The notes under the pieces are model-generated. The model was not told where the DNA came from and did no database searches. It worked only from the letters and a program-made list of their open reading frames with translations. Both the position numbers and the translations under genes were made by a program. Shown here piece after piece: positions 34,801-45,000 of a stretch of DNA of 45,000 nt; the stretch's first letter is position 1, and the number at the start of each line of letters is the position of its first letter. The stretch covers positions 942,501 to 987,500 of the forward strand of contig JACVTC010000009.1 in NCBI GenBank assembly GCA_016946835.1, read 5' to 3'. The DNA is from Neocallimastix lanati (nom. inval.) (Eukaryota; Neocallimastigomycota; Neocallimastigomycetes; Neocallimastigales; Neocallimastigaceae).

Positions 34801-37800
34801 ATTATTATTCACTTCAATTTCTTCAGCTTTAGTAATTTTTAAATTAGGTTTACTTGAAGCCTTCTCAGTAACTGTCGGTGGATTATCTAAACTATTCTGG
34901 CGTTTTGTAAAATTTGGTAAACTATTTTTTCTTTCAGAAAAAATTGGGGTCTTATCTCTATCAGGATTATCTAAACTACTTTGACGTTTCGAAAAATTTG
35001 GTAAACTATTTTTTCTTTTTGAAAATTCGGGAGTACTTTCTTTAGACTTGGTTAAAGCTTCAACACTTGGCCAGTTATTAAGAAGATTTTGAAGATTAAC
35101 TGCACTCTTGGCCTTTTGAGATCTTGGTGGAGTAATATCTTCATTATAATTAACAGAAGGAACATCACTTTCTAGCATTGGAGAATAATTGTTCATATTA
35201 TTATAACGAGAAAGCATTGGTGTAGCATATTCTAATGGGAAGTTGACCTTACTTAATTTTGAATGAGAATAAGTTGGTTCTTGGTGAGCTAGCATTGGAG
35301 TAGCATAACCACTTGGAATGATTGAATGGCTCTTACTAGCTATATTACTTTGCATTCCTCTAATGTGGGATTGAACAAGACCACCATAAATATCATTACG
35401 ACCTTGTCTACTTAAATGTTTTGCAGAATTTTCAGACAACCTTGGAGTAGCTTCATTAGCTAAATCTGGAGTTTCTTCAATTAAACCATTTGGTATATTG
35501 GTTTTATTATTTGATTGAACCTCTTTTTCTCTACTATCCTCCGGTGAAGCAATAAGATCATCTAATGGATAATTACCATTATTGGTTGTTGAAGCTGTAC
35601 CAGGAGTTGAGGAAGGTTTAGATTTATTATCACTATCATTAGAAGCAATACTTTCAGTTTTATTCTTCCTGAAAATATCTTCAATAGAGTGTACCTTACC
35701 AGTTCGAATTAAAGAATCCATCTTTTTCTTTGAAATGACAATAAATTCTTCATCATCACTTTCTTCTTCTTTACTCATGATATTTTGAAGCTTAGCTAAG
35801 TTATCATTTTTAACGGTATTGTCATTTTGTGTTGAGGATGAAGAAGAACCATTACTGAAAGTAGCACTTCTTTTCTTTAAAATAGATACTGGTTTTGTGG
35901 CAGGAGAATTACTTGCAGAACGTCTCTTATGAAGCTTTTGTTTCATTTCACTGAAATTCTTTTTAAAACTGGTTTTCTTAACAAGCTTTGAAATTGTATC
36001 CTTTTTAATATTGTTTTCAGTAATAGTAGTATCCGCTTCTTCATTTTCTTCTTCTTTAACCTTATCAATATCATTCTTACTGGCAGTTGGTTCATTGTTA
36101 TTATTATTTGTAATTATATTATGAGTTTGTGAAAGATTAGATCTTCCTGAACTTGAAGAGGTATGACTATTCACTGAATTAATTCTACCATTATTCCTAC
36201 CGTTAAAATAAGGATCAACACTTTTGCGGTTATTTTCATCCAACTTCGGAGTTGCTGCCACAAGAGGATTGGTTGAGCTAGCAGGAGTTGAGAAACGATT
36301 ATTTTTACTAGTAGCTGGCATAGAATAATGACCTTTCTTATAATTTTCATAAACATTTTGAGAAGCAGAAAGAGATTTAGATCTTGATCTATAAGAAAAA
36401 CCTTCATTATTTACTGGTTGAGCAGCAGCATTTTTTTCCTCATATTTATTAGAAAAATACTTCATTTCATAAAGATTTGGAGTGGAAGTATATCTTTGCT
36501 GACGATAATCATGTTTAGAATAATCAGATGAAGTACCTTGATTAGTATTTACATCAGCATTCATCTCATTATCATAGATTTCCTTTCCAAAATTATCATT
36601 ACTACTAACAGGGGAATGATTTGAATATTGGAAGTATTTTCCATCACCATTCATTTCATTTTTAGCAACTTCTTCTCTAATATAAGAATTAGTTAATGGG
36701 TTCTTATCATAATTTGTACCTTTCAATATACTTTCATTAAACATACCATTATCAATATGAGAAACATCAAGAATTGACTTTTTGTTGATACCTTGGTAAC
36801 CTAATCTTGGTGTTTCTTCAAGATCACGACTTATGCTTTGGTTAATAAAAGAACTATTACCTGGATCTTCAAATGATAAAATACCTTGGACCATTCTCTG
36901 GAAGACATGAATTTCATAATTTTGCAACTTTCTAGTTTTACGAGTAACAAATTTTACAGCACTGATATATTGTTGAAATAATCCTCTTTGAATATTACTC
37001 TATAAAAATTATTTGCAAAATATATATATATTATTTGTTTAAAATAAATTATTATTTTTTATTATTATAATTTTATATATATATATATATATATTTTTAG
37101 AATTGTTATTTATTTATTCAATTTTCAATTTATTTGACTTACAGGCTCTGGAATTACACCTGGAATCATACTTTTAGTTCTTTGCTTTTCTTCCAATTTT
37201 AATGTTTTTTCAATTTTCTTATCATTAAACTATTTTAATTAAAAAATAGTTTTTTATTTTTTATTTATAAAAATTAATAAAGAAAGAATTAATTTTAAAA
37301 AGTAATTATATTTATTATTTAATTTCTATTTTTATTTTTATGTTACAAAATAATAAAAAGATAATTTACTTTTACTTGCATAGATTTGAAATCTTCATTT
37401 AATGCGAGTGCAAAATCTCTATTTAAAAATTCACTCTATAAATTACAATTTTTACATTTTAACAATATATTCAAAAAATAATTAATAAAAATATATTCCA
37501 TAATATAAAATTTTTATTTTTAATATAAAAAAAATATAAATATTTAAAATTAAATATTTTTTATATAATATTTCTTTTCTTACCATTTTCTTAAAACTCT
37601 CATACAAAATTCTATATATTTTTAAAGAATTATATATATCTAATAAAATTTTTATAATATTCATAAAAAAAATATAAAAATATTATTAATATTTTTATTA
37701 ACATTATTATATATTTATAATATATTTCAATATTAATAGAAAAAATATATATATTTTTAAGAGAAAAAAAAAATATAAAAAAATACCGTTTTGTTGACCA

Positions 37801-38006
37801 GAAGATTCTATAATAGCCTTCATAGGAGCATATTTCATGAAAGCATCATATGAAGATGAAAGTTCATTGATTGCCGTTGCCAAAGCTAACATAGAACTTT
37901 GATATTTCATAGCATTTTTAACAAGTTGGTTATAAAGAATATGAGTATCTTTTATGTGATTCTTGGAAATGGTTGGGAATATATTATTTTTTATAGCACT
38001 TGCCAT
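31864..38006 (-). CDS. BAR-type (probable I-BAR/IMD) and SH3 domain scaffold protein, five exons
   Basis: Exons, in transcript order, are 38006-37787, 37639-37584, 37435-37376, 37229-37143 and 36999-31864. All junctions are GT-AG, keep frame and give an inferred 1852 residues. Exons 1-4 and the start of exon 5 (about residues 1-190) encode a helical segment (MASAIKNNIFPTISKNHI and onward) whose pattern resembles the IRSp53/MIM I-BAR domain; the subtype is inference. The middle (190-1780) is disordered, rich in Asn, Ser and Glu, with Ser-Pro/Thr-Pro and RxxS sites, an (L/F)TPIxK triplicate and a Gln-rich stretch. The C-terminal SH3 domain (1790-1850) has ALYPY (1794-1798), ELSF, Trp1823 and GWVPKSYL (1839-1846). 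The likely role is coupling curved plasma membrane to the actin or polarity machinery through Pro-rich partners. The exon 3 donor has an alternative 6 bp downstream, adding two residues. Confidence 0.85.
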
Positions 38007-38085
38007 ATTTAACTTTAATTAATTTCTACTTTATAATTAAAATTTCTATACAAAAAAAAAAAAAAAAAAAATCTATAAATTACTT

Positions 38086-38097
38086 TTATATATATTT
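38086..38097 (-). promoter_or_regulatory. Candidate TATA box for the BAR-SH3 gene
   Basis: TATATATAAAAG on the coding strand lies about 80-90 bp upstream of the ATG at 38006. It fits the TATA consensus but stands in A/T-rich DNA, so chance occurrence is likely. Confidence 0.25.
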
Positions 38098-41000
38098 TAA
38101 AATAATCTATTTTATTTTATTTATTTTATTTCTTTTTTTTTTTGTTTTTTTTTTTTTTTTTTGATATTTTTTTACTTGTGATATTAATTTTTGTTTTTAT
38201 TATAAAATATTTCTTTCTTTTTATTATTATTATTAATATTATATAATAATATAAAGATTTATTTATTATCTTTTATTATTATTAATTACTATATATTTAC
38301 AAATAATTAAAGGTATTATTTATTATAAATTATTTTAATATTATATTTTATATTTATGTTTTATTGAAGTTATTATTGTTTTAATAATATAACAAGTATA
38401 ATATATTTCAATAATATATTTTTTTATAAAAATTATTTAAAAAAATAATAATAAATTGAAATATAAAAAAGTTATTTTAAGAATATCTCACTTATTTTTT
38501 TTTTTTTTTTTGGTTTATTAAATCAAATTTTACTTAAAAAAAACTTTTCGTTTATTACTTATGTTATATTTGATCTGTTCACTTCAAAGTTAAAATAATA
38601 AAATAAAAAGTACTAAAAACTTCTTTTAATATTTTAACTTATTTCTTTCTTTTATCTTTATTTTTATTTTTTTTGTTTTGTTTTATTTTTTTTATTTTTA
38701 TTTTTTTTTTTTTTTTTTTGGTCTTTATTGTTTTTATTTTGTTTGTTTGTTTGTTTGCTTGTTTTAAATTTTATTTTATTTTTATTTATATTAATAATAA
38801 AACGTTTTATTACTTGAATTTATTATTAATCTAGTATATATTAATTAATTGAAAAAATGTAATATTGAAATTAGTTTATTACGCAATAAAAAAATATTTA
38901 TATTGCTTTTAATTTATTTTTATTATTATTATTATTATTTTTTACTATGTGAATATGTATGCTTTATTAGTTGTATTATTGTATATTTTGTATTAGTATG
39001 ACTTTTATTATTTTTATTATTAATTGATATATTATGATATTATTAATAAAATAGGCATACTATTACTTTTCGATTTTCTATTTAAATTTATTTTAATAGT
39101 TATTAAGTATTAATATACTTCATAAATGAAAAAATAAATTCTATATAATAAATAATAGCATTTAAATTTAAAAAGAAAGAAATATAAAAAAAAATATTTA
39201 TAATAAAAAAAAAGAAAATAAAAAAAAAATTTTTTTTTTCTTTTTTTGATACTTTTATGATATATAAATATTTATCAGGTATAAATAATAGAGTATTACA
39301 AAAAAAGATTTTAATAATGAATAATTATAAAAAATAAAAAAAAAAAAAAAAAAAAAAGAAAGAAAAAAACGGCTTTTTCATACTAATTACAAAGTATAAT
39401 TAATTTTAAATAATTATGATTATATAGAATAAAAAGAAATTGATTTTATACAATAAAAATGAATAAAAAAATGTATTTAAAAATATATTAATTTATTACT
39501 GGAATAAAATACAATGTATTTTAATATATTGTATTTGTAAATGCATTATTAAAAATTTTATTAAAAAAAAAAAAAACATATTTAGTAAAATAATAATAAA
39601 CTTTATTTCTATTTAAAAAAAAATAAGAATATATTGATAATAATTAAAAAAGTTATTTTTTTTTAAAAAAAAAAAAATTATCTTAAATACAAAATATAAA
39701 AAAAAAACATAAAAATTAATTTAATTAAAAAATTTATATTAAATTACTTAAATATATTGAAATATATTGTACGAATATATAATATTTAATACATTTTGAT
39801 TATGTAAAAAAAACAAATTTTAAATTTTAATATAAATTATTAAATGAGTAACTATGTACTACAAATTAATCTATAATATATATTATTTAATATTATTAAA
39901 TAGAAAGAATTTGTTTTTGTGTAACTTGTTCCTGATTAATATAAATTATCTTATACTATATGTATATAAATATAATTTTTTTTTTTGATATTCCAATAAA
40001 AATTTTTTTAATTTTTATTGTTTAGAAAATATTTATTATATATTATAATATATTGTGATATATAAAAGTTAATTAATATCCTTATTTTTTGATATAAAAT
40101 AAAGTTTAATATATATAAAATTTTATATTAAATCATAATAAAAATAAATAAAATTAGAATTATTAAAATATTACAAAAACCAAAATTTTAATCTACTATC
40201 ATTAATACTCTATTTTAAACTACCTACTGTTCCTTTCATTTACAAATGATAAAAAAATTTAGATTAATCCTTAATAATAATTAATACGATATTATTATTA
40301 TATTTTATATACTATCTATTTCAGATATTTTAATTATCTTGTATATTTTATATACTAAGATATGCTATATATTTTTTATATTTAAAATACTTTATATATA
40401 TAAAATATTTTATAAATTTTATTCTTATTTAATATATTTTATAAATTTTATGCTTATTTAATATGTATTTTTTTTTATAGATTCATCTATTTCTTCTAAG
40501 TCAGAAGTCTAAAAAAAAAAAAAAAAAATTAAAAATGGAGATTACAATTAATCTATTTTGTACACTCTCAAAATATTAATTAATTAATATGTAATTAATT
40601 AAATAATAAATAAAATTAGAAAAGGATAAAAAATTTTGTAATATTATCATTCAGCAATCAAATAAAAGTGTATAAACATTTCCCTTAATTTTTTATTAAT
40701 AGATGATGTTTATAATTTGTACACATCTGTTGATTACTATTAATTACTGTCATATTATGCCATTATTAGCTTTATTATAGTTTAATATTCATCAAGTCAA
40801 TGATAATATTTATATTAATATTAATATAAAACAAAAAAATTGAATCCATACTTAATGATTTATTAAGAATGCTTTGTTTTTTACAAAGATTATTACATAT
40901 AAAAATACATACATAATTATCGCAATTATTATTATTATTATTATAAATAGAAATTTTTATTTATTATCATTTATCATGTAAGATATCTTTATCAAATTTC

Positions 41001-42209
41001 TTTTAACAATTAAGTAATTATATGATGATATTTTATGTATTTTTTTTTTTTAATTATTTATTGATTTATATATATATGCATATATTTATGTATATATATT
41101 TATATTTTGTGTATTCTCGCTTGAATTATGTATAAAAAGTAAAATTACGAATAATATCAAATCAAATATTTATATTAATAATTATCAGGGCAAGTTAACT
41201 TTTATAGAAAATACACATAATATTGGGATACTTTATATTCTATAAATATTATATATATATAATTAATGATTTATTTACTTATTTATTCATTTACTTATTT
41301 ATTTACTTATTTATTTATTTATTGTTTATTTATTTATTTATTTACTTTTTTTTTTTATATAATTATGAAATTTAAAATAATTTCAAATATTCCGTTTTTT
41401 ATTAATTAGTATATTTAATATATATTCAATTACATTACAAAAGTAAAAAAAAAGAAAAATGTTTTTAATAATTAAAAAAAAATATTTTTTTTGTTACAGC
41501 ATATCACACAATAATTTCCATTTATGTAAAAAATCAATTATATAAACGGCCAACTTAAAATACTTTAAATACTTTAATTTAGTTTATAAATTTTTATTGT
41601 AAAGATGATTTACAAAAAAAAAAAAAAATCTATTTAAAATTTTATATAATATATATATTTAATAATAATAATAATTATATTTTAATTTTTATCCAAAAAA
41701 AAAAAAAAAAAGAAAAATGAGAATAAATAATTTTGTTTTTACATAATGATCATTTTAATTATAAATTGATATAATATATTTTTTTAATAATTATATTAAA
41801 TGAAATTATGATATAATCTTTATTTTGACCTCAGATTTATCTTTATTATGACTTTTTTTTTTTATTTTATTTAATTTTTTTATCAAATATCTATAATGAA
41901 TTAATATGATGAATAATAATTTAAAGCTTAATGACATCTATTATATTCTTCCTTTAGATTAACATATTTTTATCTTAATACGTTATAATTAATTTAATTA
42001 TATTTTAAATATAGATTTTGGTAAATTTCATTATATATTCTATATTGACCATATTAATATGTCAGTTAATAAATAATAATGAACATAATTAATAAAAGAA
42101 AATTGTTTTAATTTTAATGGCTTTTACTACCTTAATTTTCTTCCCTTTCTTGGATATTTACTTTAAAGTTAAAAAAAATAATTCATAGATTCACAATAAA
42201 AAAAAAATA

Positions 42210-42240
<31 letters not shown>

Positions 42241-42807
42241 TAAAAATTATAATAAAATAAAATTATAATAATATTAAAAAAATATCGATATTGGAATTAA
42301 AAGAAAATTTTGAATAAGCTTAATAACTATAATATTTAATATTACAATGTAATCTTTCATTAATTATTATTATAATATTATATTTTAATTAATATAAATT
42401 TTATTATTTACTTTAATTAAATATTAATGATAATCTTATTAATGATAATTTTTATAGTTAATCATAAATATGTATTAAAAAAAAAAAAAGCTTTATTAAA
42501 ATTTCAAATTACTGTATAGATGAGTATAATATTATTTTAGAATATATCATTTTATGATTGAATATCAAAATAAAATTCGGTCAAATTCTTGTAAATATTT
42601 ATCATTTAACATTATTTTTTATGTTTTAAAATATAAAAAAATATTATATTAAGAATATTTCTTTTATATTTCATTTCTTTATTTAAAAAAAAAAAAAAAA
42701 AAAAAAGGAATTTTTCAATCATAAATTTTAAAGTATTAGTTTTTATCAATTACACTTCAAAAATTATTCAAAAAAAAAAAGATTATATAATAAAAATAAA
42801 TAAACTC

Positions 42808-42839
<32 letters not shown>

Positions 42840-43130
42840 TAATGATATTTTTAAAAGTTATTATTATTTTTTATTATTTTATATTAAAAGGTTAAAATTT
42901 ATTATATAAAATTATTATATTTATTAAAATTATATATCTTAAATTATATAATTAATGATAATTGAATATTAATAATTATATATCCATCATCTTAAATTTA
43001 CACTAATACTTAATTTTCATTACTATTACAAAATAATATCAACTATATAATAGTTGATAAATATTCAATTACAGGTATTATAATATTAATTCACTATTTT
43101 TAAATAATTTAAAAAATTAATTAGTCTGAT

Positions 43131-43176
<46 letters not shown>

Positions 43177-43261
43177 TTAAATATTGATCAAATAGTTGAT
43201 TTTAAAATCTTTTTCAAATTAATTACAAACCAATAAAAAAATAAAAATTATTTTTTTAAAA

Positions 43262-43295
<34 letters not shown>

Positions 43296-43338
43296 TATAT
43301 TAAAATTTTAAAATTTTAATAATTTAATATATTAAAAT

Positions 43339-43380
<42 letters not shown>

Positions 43381-43480
43381 TTATATGTATATAATTAGAA
43401 TCAATAATAATTTTTTAAATAATTTAGTAAATAGTATTTAAGTGAAATTTATAATAATAATAAAAAAAAAAAAAAAAAAA
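38098..43480. other. 5.4-kb AT-rich spacer between divergent genes, no gene seen
   Basis: This separates the minus-strand BAR-SH3 gene from the plus-strand TRM13-type gene. It has many A and T runs (38 A at 43137-43174), a (GTTT)n tract at about 38738-38763, (TTTA)n around 41274-41340 and (AT)n at 42217-42241. I looked for tRNA-like GC-rich stretches and coding-like patches on both strands and saw none. It presumably holds both promoters. Confidence 0.5.
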
Positions 43481-43827
43481 ATGGATGTAGAAAATCAGAC
43501 AGCAATTACTAATAAAAAGAAAACGGTTGTTCAAGTAATAGATGAAAAAACAAATTTAAAAACTAGCGTAGAAATTACTGATGAAAATGATAATAAAAAA
43601 GTATTATATAAAGTAAATAAGAAACAAAAAAATAAGAAAAAGAGACCAAATGATGACTCGGAACAACCACAACAACCAGGACCAAACCAATGTCACTATT
43701 TTGTAAAAAGAAAAAATAGATATTGTCATTTACGTACAAAAAAAGGAAAATTATATTGTGGGGAACATGCCGTATTCGATCCAGAAAATGAAGAAAGAAT
43801 TCCATGTCCATATGATAATGCCCAGTA

Positions 43828-43871
<44 letters not shown>

Positions 43872-44816
43872 TTTATTATTACTATTATTATTATAATTAT
43901 TGATATTATAATTCAATATATTTATTTTATTAATGAAAAAAAAAAAATGGAGAAAATGATAGAAAATACTTTTTAAATTAGTAATTTATTATCTTCAATT
44001 TAGAAGATAATATATAATATATTACAAATTAAAAAAAAAAAAAAATCAAGATTTCAAATCAATTTCAAAATGAAATTTCAATTTTAAAATTTAAAATATA
44101 AAAATCTGAAATCTATGTTAATTTAATATATATATATATATATTATAATAAATGACATTTTATATATTCATATTAATTAATCCATTAAATATATATAACA
44201 TATACGTTCTCCATAATATATATTTATATAATAATAATAATATAAATGAAATTATAGTACAGTTGTAAAAAAGGATCTTGAAAAACATTTAGAACGTTGT
44301 AATTCTAGACCGAAACCAAAAGATGAATGTTATGTTGAAAATTGTAATATTAGAGATATAGCCGCATTAGAAAAAACGAAGGAAAAAACACCGAGAGAAG
44401 AATTAAAAGAAATGTCAAAGGAAGATTTCAATAAATTTGTTGAAAAAATATTGCATTCCTATGAAGACGCATTCAAAGATTATGAAATTCCAACAGAAAT
44501 TTTAGACCATGAAGCCTTAAATGAAAGAAAGTTAGTTTATACTAATATAATATTACTATAATATACTATTATTCAATTATAATTTCTATATATATATATA
44601 TAAAGAATAAAATATTTAATTTTTAGTACTAATATTAGTTAAATTCATACATATAATTTTTTTTTACACTAATAATTATATATATATATATTTATTATTA
44701 TTACAAATTTATGAAAATAATACTATCACTAACAATAATAATTATATGAATATTAATATTAATGTTACTGATACTAAAGAATTGAAACACATGGAGGAAA
44801 ACATGCTATACAACAA
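43481..44816 (+). CDS. TRM13: TRM13-type tRNA 2'-O-methyltransferase, 5' part (3' end beyond the window)
   Basis: Three exons are visible: 43481-43824, 44258-44530 and 44780-44816. GT-AG introns of 433 and 249 bp separate them, and the gene continues past the right edge. The 218 visible residues hold a basic/acidic N-terminal extension (1-65). Next is the TRM13 CCCH zinc finger, with Cys71, Cys82, Cys93 and His96 (CHYFVKRKNRYC, then CGEH). A CHHC finger follows, with Cys109, His115, His125 and Cys129 (IPCPYDNAHTVV, KHLERCN). The CHHC finger is split by intron 1 inside the codon for His115, and joining the exons restores the family sequence exactly. The catalytic SAM-dependent domain is not in the window. 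Family function is 2'-O-methylation of tRNA position 4. The start chosen is the ATG after the poly(A) tract; the in-frame ATG at 43442 would add only Ile/Lys residues. Confidence 0.9.
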
Positions 44817-45000
44817 GTAATAAATTATTAATAATTTATATATATATATATATATATATATATGGAATTTAAGATATAAGATTATATCAATAATTACTAT
44901 TGTATTAGAATATATTAAATAATATAATAGCAATTTTAGCAATAAATATTAATTTAAATATATATATAAATATATATATATATAATATTGATATATCGAT
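44817..45000. other. Start of the third intron of the TRM13-type gene
   Basis: The sequence begins with the donor GTAATA and is pure A/T with (AT)n. No continuation of the methyltransferase reading frame is seen before the window ends. Confidence 0.5.

Noticed and set aside
31864-36999. Plus-strand frames of 68-116 codons antisense to the scaffold gene
   Set aside because: They are mirror frames of the Ser/Glu-rich coding exon, with no independent start context or domain.
37482-37664. Separate 60-codon minus-strand gene
   Set aside because: Part of it is exon 2 of the scaffold gene; the rest is intron read-through on both sides.
43442-43480. Upstream in-frame ATG for the TRM13-type gene
   Set aside because: It adds only Ile and Lys from microsatellite and poly(A) DNA; the ATG at 43481 begins normal-looking protein.
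43575-43916. Minus-strand 113-codon frame overlapping TRM13 exon 1
   Set aside because: It is antisense to the zinc-finger exon and runs into the (TTA)n tract of the intron.

Overview
The window looks like nuclear DNA from a eukaryote with an extremely AT-rich genome. Intergenic DNA is almost pure A/T with long homopolymers, microsatellites and minisatellites, while exons are clearly less AT-biased. Genes carry small GT-AG introns and use the standard code. The combination of AT-rich spacers, Asn- and Glu-rich low-complexity protein segments, bacterial-looking glutathione peroxidase copies and decayed LINE elements fits an anaerobic gut fungus (Neocallimastigomycota). That assignment is an inference from style, not from a marker gene.

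Layout. Bases 1-7693 hold no intact gene. They contain a decayed coding relic flanked by diverged direct repeats (1601-2753), a 2-kb compound minisatellite (2885-4905) and a LINE relic (about 5095-6745). Bases 7694-20244 hold four copies of one thiol (Cys-type) glutathione peroxidase family: an older divergent copy (7694-8236, minus), a recent copy broken by a one-base deletion (12213-12760, minus), and two intact copies with identical proteins that diverge from each other (16633-17181 minus, 19696-20244 plus). A 1.1-kb heptanucleotide array lies between copies 2 and 3. Bases 20245-24785 are spacer with a decayed coding patch that shares a short exact match with the peroxidase genes.

A UDP-glucose 4-epimerase gene follows (24786-25937, minus), with a long (TAA)n tract in its leader. 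Bases 26041-31863 hold simple repeats and a second, better preserved LINE relic in which reverse-transcriptase blocks can be read (28440-30690, minus). A large five-exon gene (31864-38006, minus) encodes an inferred 1852-residue protein with an N-terminal BAR-type (probably I-BAR) helical domain, a long disordered phospho-site-rich middle and a C-terminal SH3 domain. After 5.5 kb of empty AT-rich spacer, the 5' part of a TRM13-type tRNA 2'-O-methyltransferase gene (43481 onward, plus) runs off the right edge.

The genes do not form a pathway together. The peroxidase cluster (peroxide detoxification, probably with thioredoxin), the epimerase (UDP-galactose supply), the membrane/actin scaffold and the tRNA modification enzyme are ordinary eukaryotic neighbours. 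The most notable biology is the recent expansion, sequence exchange and decay within the peroxidase cluster.
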